Positions 41,555 through 49,052 of a stretch of 64,000 nucleotides of DNA are shown piece after piece. Where the stretch lies: positions 30,600 through 94,599 of the forward strand of contig NZ_JACHJJ010000031.1 in NCBI RefSeq assembly GCF_014203605.1, in the 5' to 3' direction. The notes under the pieces are model-generated. The model saw only the letters and a program-made list of their open reading frames with translations. It ran no database searches and had not been told where the DNA came from. Position 1 is the stretch's first letter. Every line of letters starts with the position of its first letter. Source of the DNA: Thiemannella venezuelensis (GTDB taxonomy: Bacteria > Actinomycetota > Actinomycetes > Streptosporangiales > Streptosporangiaceae). The translations under genes and the position numbers were made by a program.

Positions 41555-41971
41555 ATGGCTGATCACGGAGACATCAGAACTGGTAGGCATTGCATTTTCG
41601 TCCTTCATGCTCATTTGGTCTTCGTGACCAAGTTCCGGCACCCGGTGTTCACCGGAGTGCATCTGGAACGCATGGAGCAGGTCATGCGCGATGTGTGCGC
41701 CAGCTTCGAGACCGAACTGCGCGAGTTCAACGGCGAGGCCGACCACGTCCACCTGCTGGTGAACTTCCCGCCCAAGGTCGCCGTCTCCAGGCTCGTCAAC
41801 AGCCTCAAGGGCGTGTCCTCCCGCAGGATGCGCCGAGAGTTCCCCGAGCTGGCCCGCCACTACTACCGGGCGAACAAGCTGTGGTCGGGCTCCTACTTCG
41901 CAGGGAGCGTAGGCGGCGCTCCGATCAGCGTCCTACGTCAGTACATCGAGCAGCAGAAACGCCCGGTCTGA
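41555..41971 (+). CDS. tnpA: TnpA Y1 transposase (HUH) of IS605-type element
   Basis: Single-strand transposase of 138 residues, full length. HUH motif in EADHVHLLVNFPP, N-terminal strands HCIFVLHAHLVFVTKFRHPV, and catalytic tyrosine in LRQYIEQQKRPV. It should cut and rejoin the element ends as circles of single-stranded DNA. Confidence 0.95.
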   Translation: MADHGDIRTGRHCIFVLHAHLVFVTKFRHPVFTGVHLERMEQVMRDVCASFETELREFNGEADHVHLLVNFPPKVAVSRLVNSLKGVSSRRMRREFPELARHYYRANKLWSGSYFAGSVGGAPISVLRQYIEQQKRPV

Positions 41972-42174
41972 GTCGGGTGGACGCCGGATCGCCCTGGAAG
42001 CGACCCGGCTTTCCCTGCCCCGCTACGCGGAAGGGTCCGCTTCACCCCCGGCCCGAAGGCCGGAGCACTGTGGACGATTTCGGTAGCTCCGCAGCCCGTG
42101 CCGGGGCACACGCCGGAGAGCGCGTGCCCCGGCCGTACGGCACGCCCGTCCCGGACCGGGGACGGCTCCGGGTC

Positions 42175-43011
42175 TCAGGACGCCGGGGCGTCCAGGACCG
42201 GGATCAGCTGCTCCTCCTCGTAGGCCAGGTGCGCCTCGAGCTCCCCGGCGAGCCGCTCGACCTCGGAGAGCACCGCCTGAGGGTCGGCGCCTTCGGCGGA
42301 GACGGCCTTCTGCAGCTCGTCGAGGAGCACCGCGACCCTCTGGTGCTCCTCGCCCAGCCGGTCCAGGACCGGGGCGAGGTCGGGACGCTGCCCGGCCAGG
42401 GCGGAGAACATCCCGGCGTCCTCGTTGGTGTGGTGGTGGTGCAGCCCCTGGCAGAGGGTCAGGCAGTTGATCCGGAGCTGGGCGCCCAGTCCGGGGCCCG
42501 ACGCGGCGACCTCCTTGCGGATCAGGGCGAGCTCCCGGCGGAACGCGTCGTGGATCAGCTTGAGGGCCGCGCCCCACGACGACGCGTTCGGCGGCCCGCC
42601 CGCGACCTGCCGCAGGGCGACCACGGGGATGACCCGTGAGGTCCTGGCCTGGTAGTCGGCCCACCCGGGGTCGGCCTCGGCCGCGCGGGCGAAGGCCAGG
42701 TCGCGTTCGGCGCCCTCCAGCACGGTGGCCTCGGCCTCGTAGGTGAAGACACCGTCCTCGACCGTGACGCGGGGGTGGGCCACCAGGTTGCGGAACCAGT
42801 CGGGGTGCTTCGGCGAGCCGGCGGCCGAGGCGATGACCAGGACGCGCTCGCCGCCGTCGGGGAGGTAGCCGACCGGGGTCGTGTGCGGGGCGCCGGAGCG
42901 GGCTCCGACGGTGGTCAGCAGCAGCAGCCGCGCCCCCTCGAACATGCCGCCCACGCGTCCCTGGTTGGCGCGGAACTCTTCGATGATCTGCTGGTTGAAC
43001 TCGTTCGGCAT
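42175..43011 (-). CDS. F420-type (DDN) nitroreductase-hemerythrin fusion
   Basis: 278 residues with two domains. Residues 1-140 are a DUF385/deazaflavin-dependent nitroreductase domain (GARLLLLTTVGARSGAPHTT, VGYLPDGGERVLVIAS, NLVAHPRVTVEDG, YQARTSRVIPVVAL). Residues 155-278 are a hemerythrin-like HHE bundle with iron ligands in CQGLHHHHTNEDAGMFSAL, LGEEHQRVAVLL and LEAHLAYEEEQLIPVL. The fusion could couple F420H2 chemistry to oxygen, NO or peroxide handling at the iron site (inference). The start is the ATG of MPNEFNQQ; the ribosome site is weak. Confidence 0.85.
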   Translation of the reverse strand: MPNEFNQQIIEEFRANQGRVGGMFEGARLLLLTTVGARSGAPHTTPVGYLPDGGERVLVIASAAGSPKHPDWFRNLVAHPRVTVEDGVFTYEAEATVLEGAERDLAFARAAEADPGWADYQARTSRVIPVVALRQVAGGPPNASSWGAALKLIHDAFRRELALIRKEVAASGPGLGAQLRINCLTLCQGLHHHHTNEDAGMFSALAGQRPDLAPVLDRLGEEHQRVAVLLDELQKAVSAEGADPQAVLSEVERLAGELEAHLAYEEEQLIPVLDAPAS

Positions 43012-43437
43012 TCTCTGCTTTCTTTTCGGGATCGGGCTCCCGCGGGCCGTTCGCGGGCATGGTGAAGAACCGCCCCGGCGGGCGGTACGGGCTCGCCACG
43101 GGGCGGCCTCGGCCGTGGCGGGGGAACTACGGGGAACCACGGTGCGGGAAACGGGGAGGATACGCCGTGCATCCGGTCGGGCCGGTGCGCCGGCGGTCCC
43201 CGCAGGCGGCGGTGACCCGCGCCACCGAACACGTGGAGACCTCGCGCGGAACGCGCGGTACAAGGAGAAGGCGGACCCCTGGGCCGCCCGGCGCTCACTC
43301 GGCGGCCGGGTGCCCTACTCGCTGTTGGCCCATGGCCGACCCGGCAGTCACGTTGTCGATCTTATGCCCGCGGCCGTGCCGGGGCAACGCCGTATTCCCC
43401 GCCCGGTACGGCGGGGGCCTCCGCCGTACCGGCGCCG
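43012..43437. other. Gene-free 426 bases between nitroreductase fusion and TA pair
   Basis: No convincing gene. It holds the promoter side of the leftward fusion gene, an inverted repeat CGCGCG-GAA-CGCGCG near 43243-43257, and a strong hairpin at 43403-43432 described separately. Confidence 0.6.
43403..43432 (-). terminator. Terminator of the toxin-antitoxin unit
   Basis: CCGGTACGGCGG / CCGCCGTACCGG, a perfect 12-bp stem with a 6-base loop, six bases after the toxin stop on the minus strand. Confidence 0.75.
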
Positions 43438-43749
43438 TCAGGGGCCGAAGGCAAGGCGCAGGCGCTGGCCGAGGAGGTCGTGGCGGTCGGCGGGCACGGC
43501 GGTGACCAGCTCGTGCAGGGCGGTGCGGGGCAGCCACTCGATCATGTACAGCAGCGCGGCGCCGTAGCCGCGGATCGGCTCGGTGAGCTCGTCCTCCGGC
43601 AGATCCACATCCTTGATACGGGCCGTGAGGATGACGCGGAACTCCTCGTTGAAGTCGTCGGCGGAGACGATCAGGCGGGGTTCCGGAGGCAGGACCAGGC
43701 TGTGCTTGATCGTCCATACGTCGCCGAACCGAGGGGCGGGGCCGGTCAT
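43438..43749 (-). CDS. Putative PemK/MazF-like toxin
   Basis: 103 residues with the overall look of the MazF/PemK/CcdB fold: FGDVWTIKHSLVLPPEPRLI, VSADDFNEEFRVILTARIKD and a helical C-terminus. The family assignment is weak because the usual PGDV-x-R motif is altered to FGDVW. The ATG overlaps the stop of the upstream antitoxin-like gene (ATGA), which is the normal order. If real it would cut mRNA or act on gyrase. It abuts the accessory-island/motility boundary. Confidence 0.55.
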   Translation of the reverse strand: MTGPAPRFGDVWTIKHSLVLPPEPRLIVSADDFNEEFRVILTARIKDVDLPEDELTEPIRGYGAALLYMIEWLPRTALHELVTAVPADRHDLLGQRLRLAFGP

Positions 43750-43979
43750 GCCGTACGGCTCTGCTCTCGCTCGGCCAGTGCGGCGTCGAGGTAGGCGGGG
43801 TCCAGATGCTCGTTGTGGCGGGCGGCGATGCGCGCGAACCGGCGTGCGCGCAGTCCGCGGTGCAGCAGGGTGTTGACCACCTCGCTGGCGCTGACGCCGC
43901 TCTGTCGGGCTTCGGCTTCCACGCTGGTCACAATGGCTTCGTCCACGGTGTACGTCTTGGAAATCCTCATAGGAAACAT
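43746..43979 (-). CDS. Ribbon-helix-helix antitoxin-like protein
   Basis: 77 residues (70 if started at the second ATG, 43970). RISKTYTVDEAIVTSVEAEA followed by GVSASEVVNTLLHRGLRARR is an RHH/CopG-type DNA-binding unit; the C-terminal part HLDPAYLDAALAEREQSRTA would bind the toxin. Partner of the overlapping gene downstream and probable autorepressor of the pair. Confidence 0.65.
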   Translation of the reverse strand: MFPMRISKTYTVDEAIVTSVEAEARQSGVSASEVVNTLLHRGLRARRFARIAARHNEHLDPAYLDAALAEREQSRTA

Positions 43980-44073
43980 CGTAGGTTCGCTGCGTTGAGC
44001 CGTCCACGAGGGAGATTCGGGAAGACGGCGGGGCCGTACCGGCGGTGGTGAAGGACCTTGGTCCCGTGGGTTT

Positions 44074-44100
44074 CCTCAGGCGGGACAGGTGGTGGCCGAT
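44074..44100 (+). promoter_or_regulatory. Sigma-28/WhiG-type promoter for flbD-motA-motB-fliL
   Basis: CCTCA at 44074-44078, 16-base spacer, GCCGAT at 44095-44100 followed by GGGGG; 64 bases before the flbD GTG. Confidence 0.8.
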
Positions 44101-44164
44101 GGGGGAAACAGCGCGGCGCAGAGACGGCCCGCTGCCCGCTGACGACTTCGAGGGACGGACCCCG

Positions 44165-44449
44165 GTGATACTTCTTACGCGCCTCAACGGGCCGGAGTTC
44201 GCACTGAACCCGGACCTGATCGAGCGAGCCGACCAGACCCCCGACACGGTGATCACTCTCGTGGACGGGACCAAGTACATCATCGCGGAGTCCCTGAGCG
44301 AGTTCCTGGGGCTGGTGCGCCGCTACCGCGCCGAGCTGATCGCCGACGCCGAGATCCTCGTCTCCTCGGGCACCCACCGCCTGCCGTCCACCGGTTCCGC
44401 CGACTCCGACCAGGCGCGCGTCGTGCGCCTCCACCGGCAGGAGCGATAG
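44165..44449 (+). CDS. flbD: FlbD/SwrD family flagellar protein
   Basis: 94 residues. The small FlbD domain ILLTRLNGPEFALNPDLIER, TPDTVITLVDGTKYIIAESL, LVRRYRAEL occupies the first 60 residues; in Bacillus the related SwrD raises motor torque. A basic tail follows. GTG with GAGGGACGG upstream gives the canonical start. Directly followed by motA (next base after the stop), supporting a stator-linked role. Confidence 0.88.
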   Translation: MILLTRLNGPEFALNPDLIERADQTPDTVITLVDGTKYIIAESLSEFLGLVRRYRAELIADAEILVSSGTHRLPSTGSADSDQARVVRLHRQER

Positions 44450-45220
44450 ATGGATCCGGCAACCCTGGCGGGTATCGGCATCGCCATCGCCTCCATGCTG
44501 GCGATGATGTTCCTCGAGGGCGCCGACCCGATGTCGATCATGCTCCCGGCCCCGCTCATCCTCGTGTTCGGCGGCACCTTCGGCGTGGCGATGGCAGGCG
44601 GTGTGCTGCGCGACAGCACCGGCATCGTCAACCAGATGAAGCGCGCCTTCACCTCCAAGCCGGTGGCCGGCACCGAGCTGGTCGACTCGATCGTCAAGCT
44701 CGCCGAGCGCGCCCGCCGCGAGGGCCTGCTGGCCCTGGAGGACGCGATCAAGGAGGTGGAGGACCCGTTCCTCCGCCGCGGCCTGGAGCTGGCCATCGAC
44801 GGCACCGACCCCGAGGAGCTCCGGGAGATCCTGGAGGCCGAGGTCGAGGCCAAGCGCAAGGCCGACAAGTCCGGCGCCAAGATCTTCACCGACATGGGCG
44901 GCTACGCCCCCACCATCGGCATCATCGGCACCGTCATCAGCCTCGTGCTGGTGCTGGAGAACCTCAGCGACCCCTCGAAGCTCGGCCACATGATCGGTGC
45001 CGCGTTCGTCGCCACGCTGTGGGGCGTGTTCAGCGCCAACGTGATCTGGCTGCCCATCGGCAACCGGCTCAAGCGGCTCAGCGAGCTGGAGTGCGCCCAG
45101 ATGGAACTGACCATCGAGGGCATCTCCAACATCCAGGCGGGCACCAACCCGCGCCTGGTCTCGCAGAAGCTCAAGAGCCTGCTTCCTCCGGGTGAGGCCG
45201 AGGAGAAGAAGGCCGCCTGA
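44450..45220 (+). CDS. motA: Flagellar stator protein MotA
   Basis: Proton- or sodium-channel stator subunit, 256 residues. Four membrane segments (LAGIGIAIASMLAMMFLEGA; IMLPAPLILVFGGTFGVAM; YAPTIGIIGTVISLVLVLEN; MIGAAFVATLWGVFSANVIW) and the cytoplasmic loop LAERARREGLLALEDAIKEV with the FLRRGLELAIDG stretch that faces FliG. ATG starts immediately after the flbD stop. Its stop shares one base with the motB ATG. Confidence 0.95.
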   Translation: MDPATLAGIGIAIASMLAMMFLEGADPMSIMLPAPLILVFGGTFGVAMAGGVLRDSTGIVNQMKRAFTSKPVAGTELVDSIVKLAERARREGLLALEDAIKEVEDPFLRRGLELAIDGTDPEELREILEAEVEAKRKADKSGAKIFTDMGGYAPTIGIIGTVISLVLVLENLSDPSKLGHMIGAAFVATLWGVFSANVIWLPIGNRLKRLSELECAQMELTIEGISNIQAGTNPRLVSQKLKSLLPPGEAEEKKAA

Positions 45221-46125
45221 TGAGCACCAAGGTCCGCCGCCACAAGAAGCACGCGGGCGGCCACGAGGAGGAGGCCCACGCCGACGAGCGCTGGCTGGTC
45301 ACCTACGGCGACATGCTGACCGTGCTGATGGCGCTGTTCATCGTGCTGTTCGCCATGAGCCAGGTCGACCAGGACAAGTTCAACGCGCTCAAGTCGAGCC
45401 TCTCGATGGCCTTCGGCAACCCCTCGGTCACCTTCGCCGCGCCGGGCACGGCCGTGGCAGGTGACGCCGGCGGCGGGGACGCCTCTCCGATGGACATGTC
45501 CGCCGCGCTGGCCAAGGGCCAGGACGCCGAGGCCCAGGAGCAGGCCAAGGCCGCCCTCGCCGCGCTCGACCGCGCCAAGGCCTCGGCCCGCGCGAAGAAC
45601 GCGGAGAAGGAGGTCGAGAAGTTCGAGCGGATCAAGAAGAAGATCCAGGAGGCGCTGCGCAAGCAGAGCGCCGAGGACAGCGTGCAGTTCCGCGTCGACG
45701 AGCGCGGCCTGGTCGTCACCGTCGTCACCAGCTCCGTGGTGTTCGGCAACAACAGCGCCGAGCTGCTGAGGGACGGCCGCAGGATCATCGACGCGATCGC
45801 CCCCTCCCTGCGCACCGAGAAGAACGCCCTCGAGGTCGACGGGCACACCAACTGGCTGCCGGTGAACTCGGGTCCGTACCCGTCGAACTGGGAGCTGTCG
45901 ACCGCGCGGGCCTCCACGGTGGTCCGCAGGCTGATCGCCAAGGGCATCCCCGCCAGCCGGGTGAACGCCTCCGGCTACGCCGACCAGCGACCGCTCTACC
46001 CCGACACCGACCCCCGGTCGGTGTCGCTGAACCGCCGGGTCGAGGTGGTCGTCCTGTCCGACCTCGACGCCGCGACCAAGGCACTGCTGCCCTCCGCCGC
46101 GGGCATGTCCCGCACCAGTAACTGA
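45220..46125 (+). CDS. motB: Flagellar stator protein MotB
   Basis: 301 residues. One membrane helix (YGDMLTVLMALFIVLFAMSQ) with the ion-carrying aspartate D31, a long plug/linker region rich in Ala/Lys/Glu (about residues 85-150), and a C-terminal OmpA-like peptidoglycan-binding domain (VDGHTNWLPVNSG, NWELSTARASTVVRRLIAKG, GYADQRPLYPDTDPRSVSLN, RRVEVVVL). It anchors the stator to the wall. Confidence 0.95.
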   Translation: MSTKVRRHKKHAGGHEEEAHADERWLVTYGDMLTVLMALFIVLFAMSQVDQDKFNALKSSLSMAFGNPSVTFAAPGTAVAGDAGGGDASPMDMSAALAKGQDAEAQEQAKAALAALDRAKASARAKNAEKEVEKFERIKKKIQEALRKQSAEDSVQFRVDERGLVVTVVTSSVVFGNNSAELLRDGRRIIDAIAPSLRTEKNALEVDGHTNWLPVNSGPYPSNWELSTARASTVVRRLIAKGIPASRVNASGYADQRPLYPDTDPRSVSLNRRVEVVVLSDLDAATKALLPSAAGMSRTSN

Positions 46126-46142
46126 CATCCGGGAGAACAATC

Positions 46143-46601
46143 ATGGCCACCGCAAAGCTCAAGGCCGCGACCGACGCCGAGGAGGCGAAGGACGGCGGTA
46201 AGAAGTCGAAGAAGCTCTTCATCATCGCCGGAGCCGTACTCGTCGTCGTGGCGGCCGCGGCGGCCTACTTCCTGTTCTTCGCCGGCGGCGGCGAGCCGGC
46301 GGAGGAGCCGAAGCCGGAGCCCGGCGCCGTCGCCGCCCTGGACGCGATCACCATCAACCTGGCCGACGGGCACTTCCTCAAGCTCAAGCTGGCCCTGCAG
46401 GCCACCGCCGAGGTCCACGAGGCCCCGGACGGCAGCAAGGCCCTGGATCTGGCCATCGACCAGTTCAGCAACAAGGCGGTCGACGAGCTCTCCTCGGACA
46501 AGGCGCGCAACCTGGCCAAGCAGGAGCTGCTGGAGAAGGTGGAGAAGGCCTACGAAGGCGAGATCATGAACATCTACTTCACCGAGTTCGTGATGCAGTA
46601 G
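46143..46601 (+). CDS. fliL: Flagellar basal-body protein FliL
   Basis: 152 residues; stator-associated single-pass membrane protein. A basic N-terminus, TM (KLFIIAGAVLVVVAAAAAYF), a Glu/Pro-rich spacer and the conserved periplasmic domain (ITINLADGHFLKLKLALQAT, DLAIDQFSNKAVDELSSDKA, LLEKVEKAYEGEIMNIYFTE, FVMQ end). GGGAGAA precedes the ATG. Last gene of its unit; a terminator follows. Confidence 0.9.
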   Translation: MATAKLKAATDAEEAKDGGKKSKKLFIIAGAVLVVVAAAAAYFLFFAGGGEPAEEPKPEPGAVAALDAITINLADGHFLKLKLALQATAEVHEAPDGSKALDLAIDQFSNKAVDELSSDKARNLAKQELLEKVEKAYEGEIMNIYFTEFVMQ

Positions 46602-46616
46602 GCGCCCGCCGCACCG

Positions 46617-46646
46617 CCGGGTCCGGGCGGGTCCCCCCGGACCCGG
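46617..46646 (+). terminator. Terminator between fliL and fliM
   Basis: CCGGGTCCGGG / CCCGGACCCGG, 11-bp stem with 8-base loop, 16 bases after the fliL stop. It separates the motor unit from the fliM promoter at 46805. Confidence 0.75.
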
Positions 46647-46804
46647 CCGGACCCGCGAAGACCCTCCCCGACCCCCGTCCCCACCGGCGAAAGGAACCTC
46701 CCCGCAGCAGGGCGACAACAGCACATCGGCGCCGGGCGCGCCCCGGCGCGGCCTCCGCGGCGGACGGGACCCTCATCACGAGGTGAACCCGATTTCCGGC
46801 ATTT

Positions 46805-46831
46805 CCTCATACGGGGAGAAGCGCGGCCGAT
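46805..46831 (+). promoter_or_regulatory. Sigma-28/WhiG-type promoter for fliM-flhB operon
   Basis: CCTCA at 46805-46809, 16-base spacer, GCCGAT at 46826-46831 followed by GGG. The -10 ends only about ten bases before the GTG chosen for fliM, and the ATG inside the -10 itself cannot be the start if this promoter is used. Confidence 0.8.
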
Positions 46832-46841
46832 GGGTGGTCTC

Positions 46842-47801
46842 GTGAGCCAGACACAGACTTCCGCCCCGACGCATCGCCTGCTCGGACGCGTGTCCCGACG
46901 GGCGAAGAACTCTGAGCCGCACGCTTACGACTTCCGCCGCCCGATCAAGCTCTCGCGTGAGCACACGCGGATGCTCCAGATCGCCTACGAGACCTTCGCC
47001 CGCCAGTACACGACGCTGCTCACCTCCACCCTGCGCGTCGTGTCCCAGGTGTCGCTGGTCTCGATCCAGCAGCTCACCTACGACGAGTACATCTCGGGGC
47101 TGTCCAACCCGACGATCGTCGCCACGCTGACCCTGGACCCGCTGCCCGGCGCGGCCATCATGGAGTTCTCGCTCAGCACGGCGATGGCCAGCATCGACCA
47201 CATGCTCGGCGGCCCCGGCGGCCCGCAGATCGAGCGCCCGCTGACCGACATGGAGCTCCCGCTCCTGCGCGACCTGCTCAACCGGGTCCTGGACGAGATG
47301 CACTACGCCTTCGAGGCCATCACCGACTTCCGGCCGATGCTGGGCGCGATCGACTACAACCCGCAGTTCGTCCAGGCGGCCGCACCCGCCGACGCGGTCA
47401 TCGTGGCCTCCTTCACGATGGCCGTGGGCAGCGAAGAGTGCCTGATGACGTTCTGCCTGCCGTTCACCTCGATCTTCCCCAAGCTCCAGAGCAACGGCAC
47501 CGACATCACGCTCAGCGACTCGCAGCGCAAGACGCGCGAGCAGGCCCACCGCAACATGGTCGCCGCGCTCGGCACCACGCCCATCGAGGTCGCCGTCCGC
47601 TTCGACTCGGTCCAGCTCAAGCCCGACCAGATCGTCAACCTGGAGCCCGGTGACGTCGTCCCGCTCAACCACGCCGTGACGGCGCCGCTGACGGTGACCG
47701 CCGCCGACATCACCTTCGCCCACGCAGTGCCCGGTAGCCAGGGCCCGCGCCTGGCCTGCCTCGTCGTGCCCACGCCGCAGAACGAAACGGAAGCACAGTA
47801 A
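46842..47801 (+). CDS. fliM: Flagellar motor switch protein FliM
   Basis: C-ring switch component, 319 residues. After a short N-terminus (expected CheY-binding segment [20 protein letters not shown] differs from the usual LSQ-x-E-I-D-A-L motif) comes the CheC-like middle domain ([71 protein letters not shown]) and a SpoA-like C-terminus ([30 protein letters not shown]). GTG 46842 is preferred to ATG 46830 because the latter lies in the promoter -10; the mRNA may be leaderless. Stop/ATG overlap TAATG with fliN. Confidence 0.92.
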   Translation: MSQTQTSAPTHRLLGRVSRRAKNSEPHAYDFRRPIKLSREHTRMLQIAYETFARQYTTLLTSTLRVVSQVSLVSIQQLTYDEYISGLSNPTIVATLTLDPLPGAAIMEFSLSTAMASIDHMLGGPGGPQIERPLTDMELPLLRDLLNRVLDEMHYAFEAITDFRPMLGAIDYNPQFVQAAAPADAVIVASFTMAVGSEECLMTFCLPFTSIFPKLQSNGTDITLSDSQRKTREQAHRNMVAALGTTPIEVAVRFDSVQLKPDQIVNLEPGDVVPLNHAVTAPLTVTAADITFAHAVPGSQGPRLACLVVPTPQNETEAQ

Positions 47802-48532
47802 TGACCACCACGATCACCGTCGCCCCGCGCGTGGCTCTCGCCCTCGACGCGGCCGAGGCTGCCCTCGCCCTGCTGCCCGCCGGCGGCGCCCTGGAGGCCG
47901 GTACGCCGGTCACCGCCATCCCGGACGGGATCCCGGCCGGTCAGGCCGTGTGCGCCCGCTTTTCCGGCACCGTCTCCGGCGAGGTCGCGGTCGTCGTCGG
48001 CCAGGACCTGGTCGACGCCCTGAAGGACAGCCCGCTCGGCGAGCTCGACCTGGCCAAGGCGGTGCAGCCCGCCCTGGAGGCGGCCGCCAGGGTGCTGGGC
48101 CCGGTCGTCGTGGACCCCGCCCAGGCCGTCGAGACCCAGGTCGGCCTCGGCGCCCTCGCCAACCGCGGTGAGGCGATCTTCGTTCCGCTGCTGGAGGACG
48201 GCGCCGTGCGCGCCGTACTGGCCCTGGTGGCCCTCCCCTGGCCGGCGGCCCCCGGATCCGCTCCCGCGGCCCCGGCCCGCAAGGGCGGCCTGGAGATGCT
48301 CCACGGCGTGGAGATGAGCGTCACCGCCGAGCTCGGCCGCACCCGGATGACCGTCCGGGAGCTGCTCTCCCTGGCCCCCGGCGCCGTGGTCGAGCTCGAC
48401 CGCGCCGCAGGAAGCCCCGTGGACCTGCTCGTCAACGGCCGCCTGGTCGCCCGCGGCGAGGTCGTCGTCATCGACGAGAACTTCGGCATCCGCATCACCG
48501 AGATCATCGCCCCCACCGGCGACCGCTCCTAG
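47801..48532 (+). CDS. fliN: Flagellar motor switch protein FliN (FliY-like, long form)
   Basis: 243 residues, longer than the 100-140 of enterobacterial FliN. The N-terminal 150 residues ([60 protein letters not shown]) form an extra domain like that of FliY, without clear CheC phosphatase E-x2-N motifs. The C-terminal SpoA domain is [71 protein letters not shown] overlaps the fliM stop. Confidence 0.92.
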   Translation: MTTTITVAPRVALALDAAEAALALLPAGGALEAGTPVTAIPDGIPAGQAVCARFSGTVSGEVAVVVGQDLVDALKDSPLGELDLAKAVQPALEAAARVLGPVVVDPAQAVETQVGLGALANRGEAIFVPLLEDGAVRAVLALVALPWPAAPGSAPAAPARKGGLEMLHGVEMSVTAELGRTRMTVRELLSLAPGAVVELDRAAGSPVDLLVNGRLVARGEVVVIDENFGIRITEIIAPTGDRS

Positions 48533-48602
48533 CGGGAGCGCCCGCCGCCCAGCCGACCGAGACCGTGACGACCGCGACCGCCCCCGCTAGGAGCAGCCGA
48601 GA

Positions 48603-49052
48603 ATGATCGAGACCGTCCTGAGAATCACGTTCTCGCTCCTGGTGGTCCTCCTTCTGGTGTGGGGCCTGTCCAAGGTCGCCCGCAAGCCGCTGGCCGGTCG
48701 CGGCGGAGGGCACCTCTCCGTGCTCGCCCGCCAGCAGCTGACCCGCAACTCCTCCGTGGCCATCGTCCGGGTGACCGACCGGGCCCTGGTGCTCGGCGTC
48801 ACCGACGGCCAGGTCACCCTCCTGACGGAGACGGACCTGGCGGCCCTGGAGGCCGCGCAGGAGCGGCGCGAGCAGGCCGAGGAACGCATCCCGGTCTCCC
48901 TGCCGGCCGCCGCCGCGACAGCCGCCTCCTCTCCGGCTGACGACGCGGCGGCCGTCCAGGGCCTCCTGAAGGGTCCCCTGGCGGGCTCCGCCCTCTCGCC
49001 CCAGACCTGGAAGACCGCCCTGGAAATGCTGCGCGAACGGACGGCTCGTTAA
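48603..49052 (+). CDS. fliO: Flagellar export assembly protein FliO
   Basis: 149 residues. One N-terminal membrane helix (VLRITFSLLVVLLLVWGLSK) and the small FliO domain (LSVLARQQLTRNSSVAIVRV, RALVLGVTDGQVTLLTETDL), followed by a variable Ala-rich tail. FliO helps assemble the FliPQR core. AGGAG lies about nine bases before the ATG. Its TAA stop touches the fliP GTG. Confidence 0.85.
   Translation: MIETVLRITFSLLVVLLLVWGLSKVARKPLAGRGGGHLSVLARQQLTRNSSVAIVRVTDRALVLGVTDGQVTLLTETDLAALEAAQERREQAEERIPVSLPAAAATAASSPADDAAAVQGLLKGPLAGSALSPQTWKTALEMLRERTAR

Larger units (their letters stand above)
40287..42064 (-). mobile_element. Complete IS200/IS605-type element with divergent tnpA and tnpB
   Basis: The element has tnpB reading to the right end (40287) and tnpA reading to the left end (about 42046-42064). 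The right end carries the hairpin CCCCGG..CCGGGG and terminal TCAA (TTGA at 40287-40290 on the plus strand); the left side has hairpin CCGGCCCGAAGGCCGG. There are no terminal inverted repeats or target duplication, as expected for single-strand HUH transposition. The same right end occurs in the decayed copy at 6758. The outer limit on the left is estimated. Confidence 0.85.

Noticed and set aside
46771..46793. A second CCTCA before fliM
   Set aside because: Spacing to the nearest CCGAT is about 13 bases, outside the 16-17 seen at all other sites.
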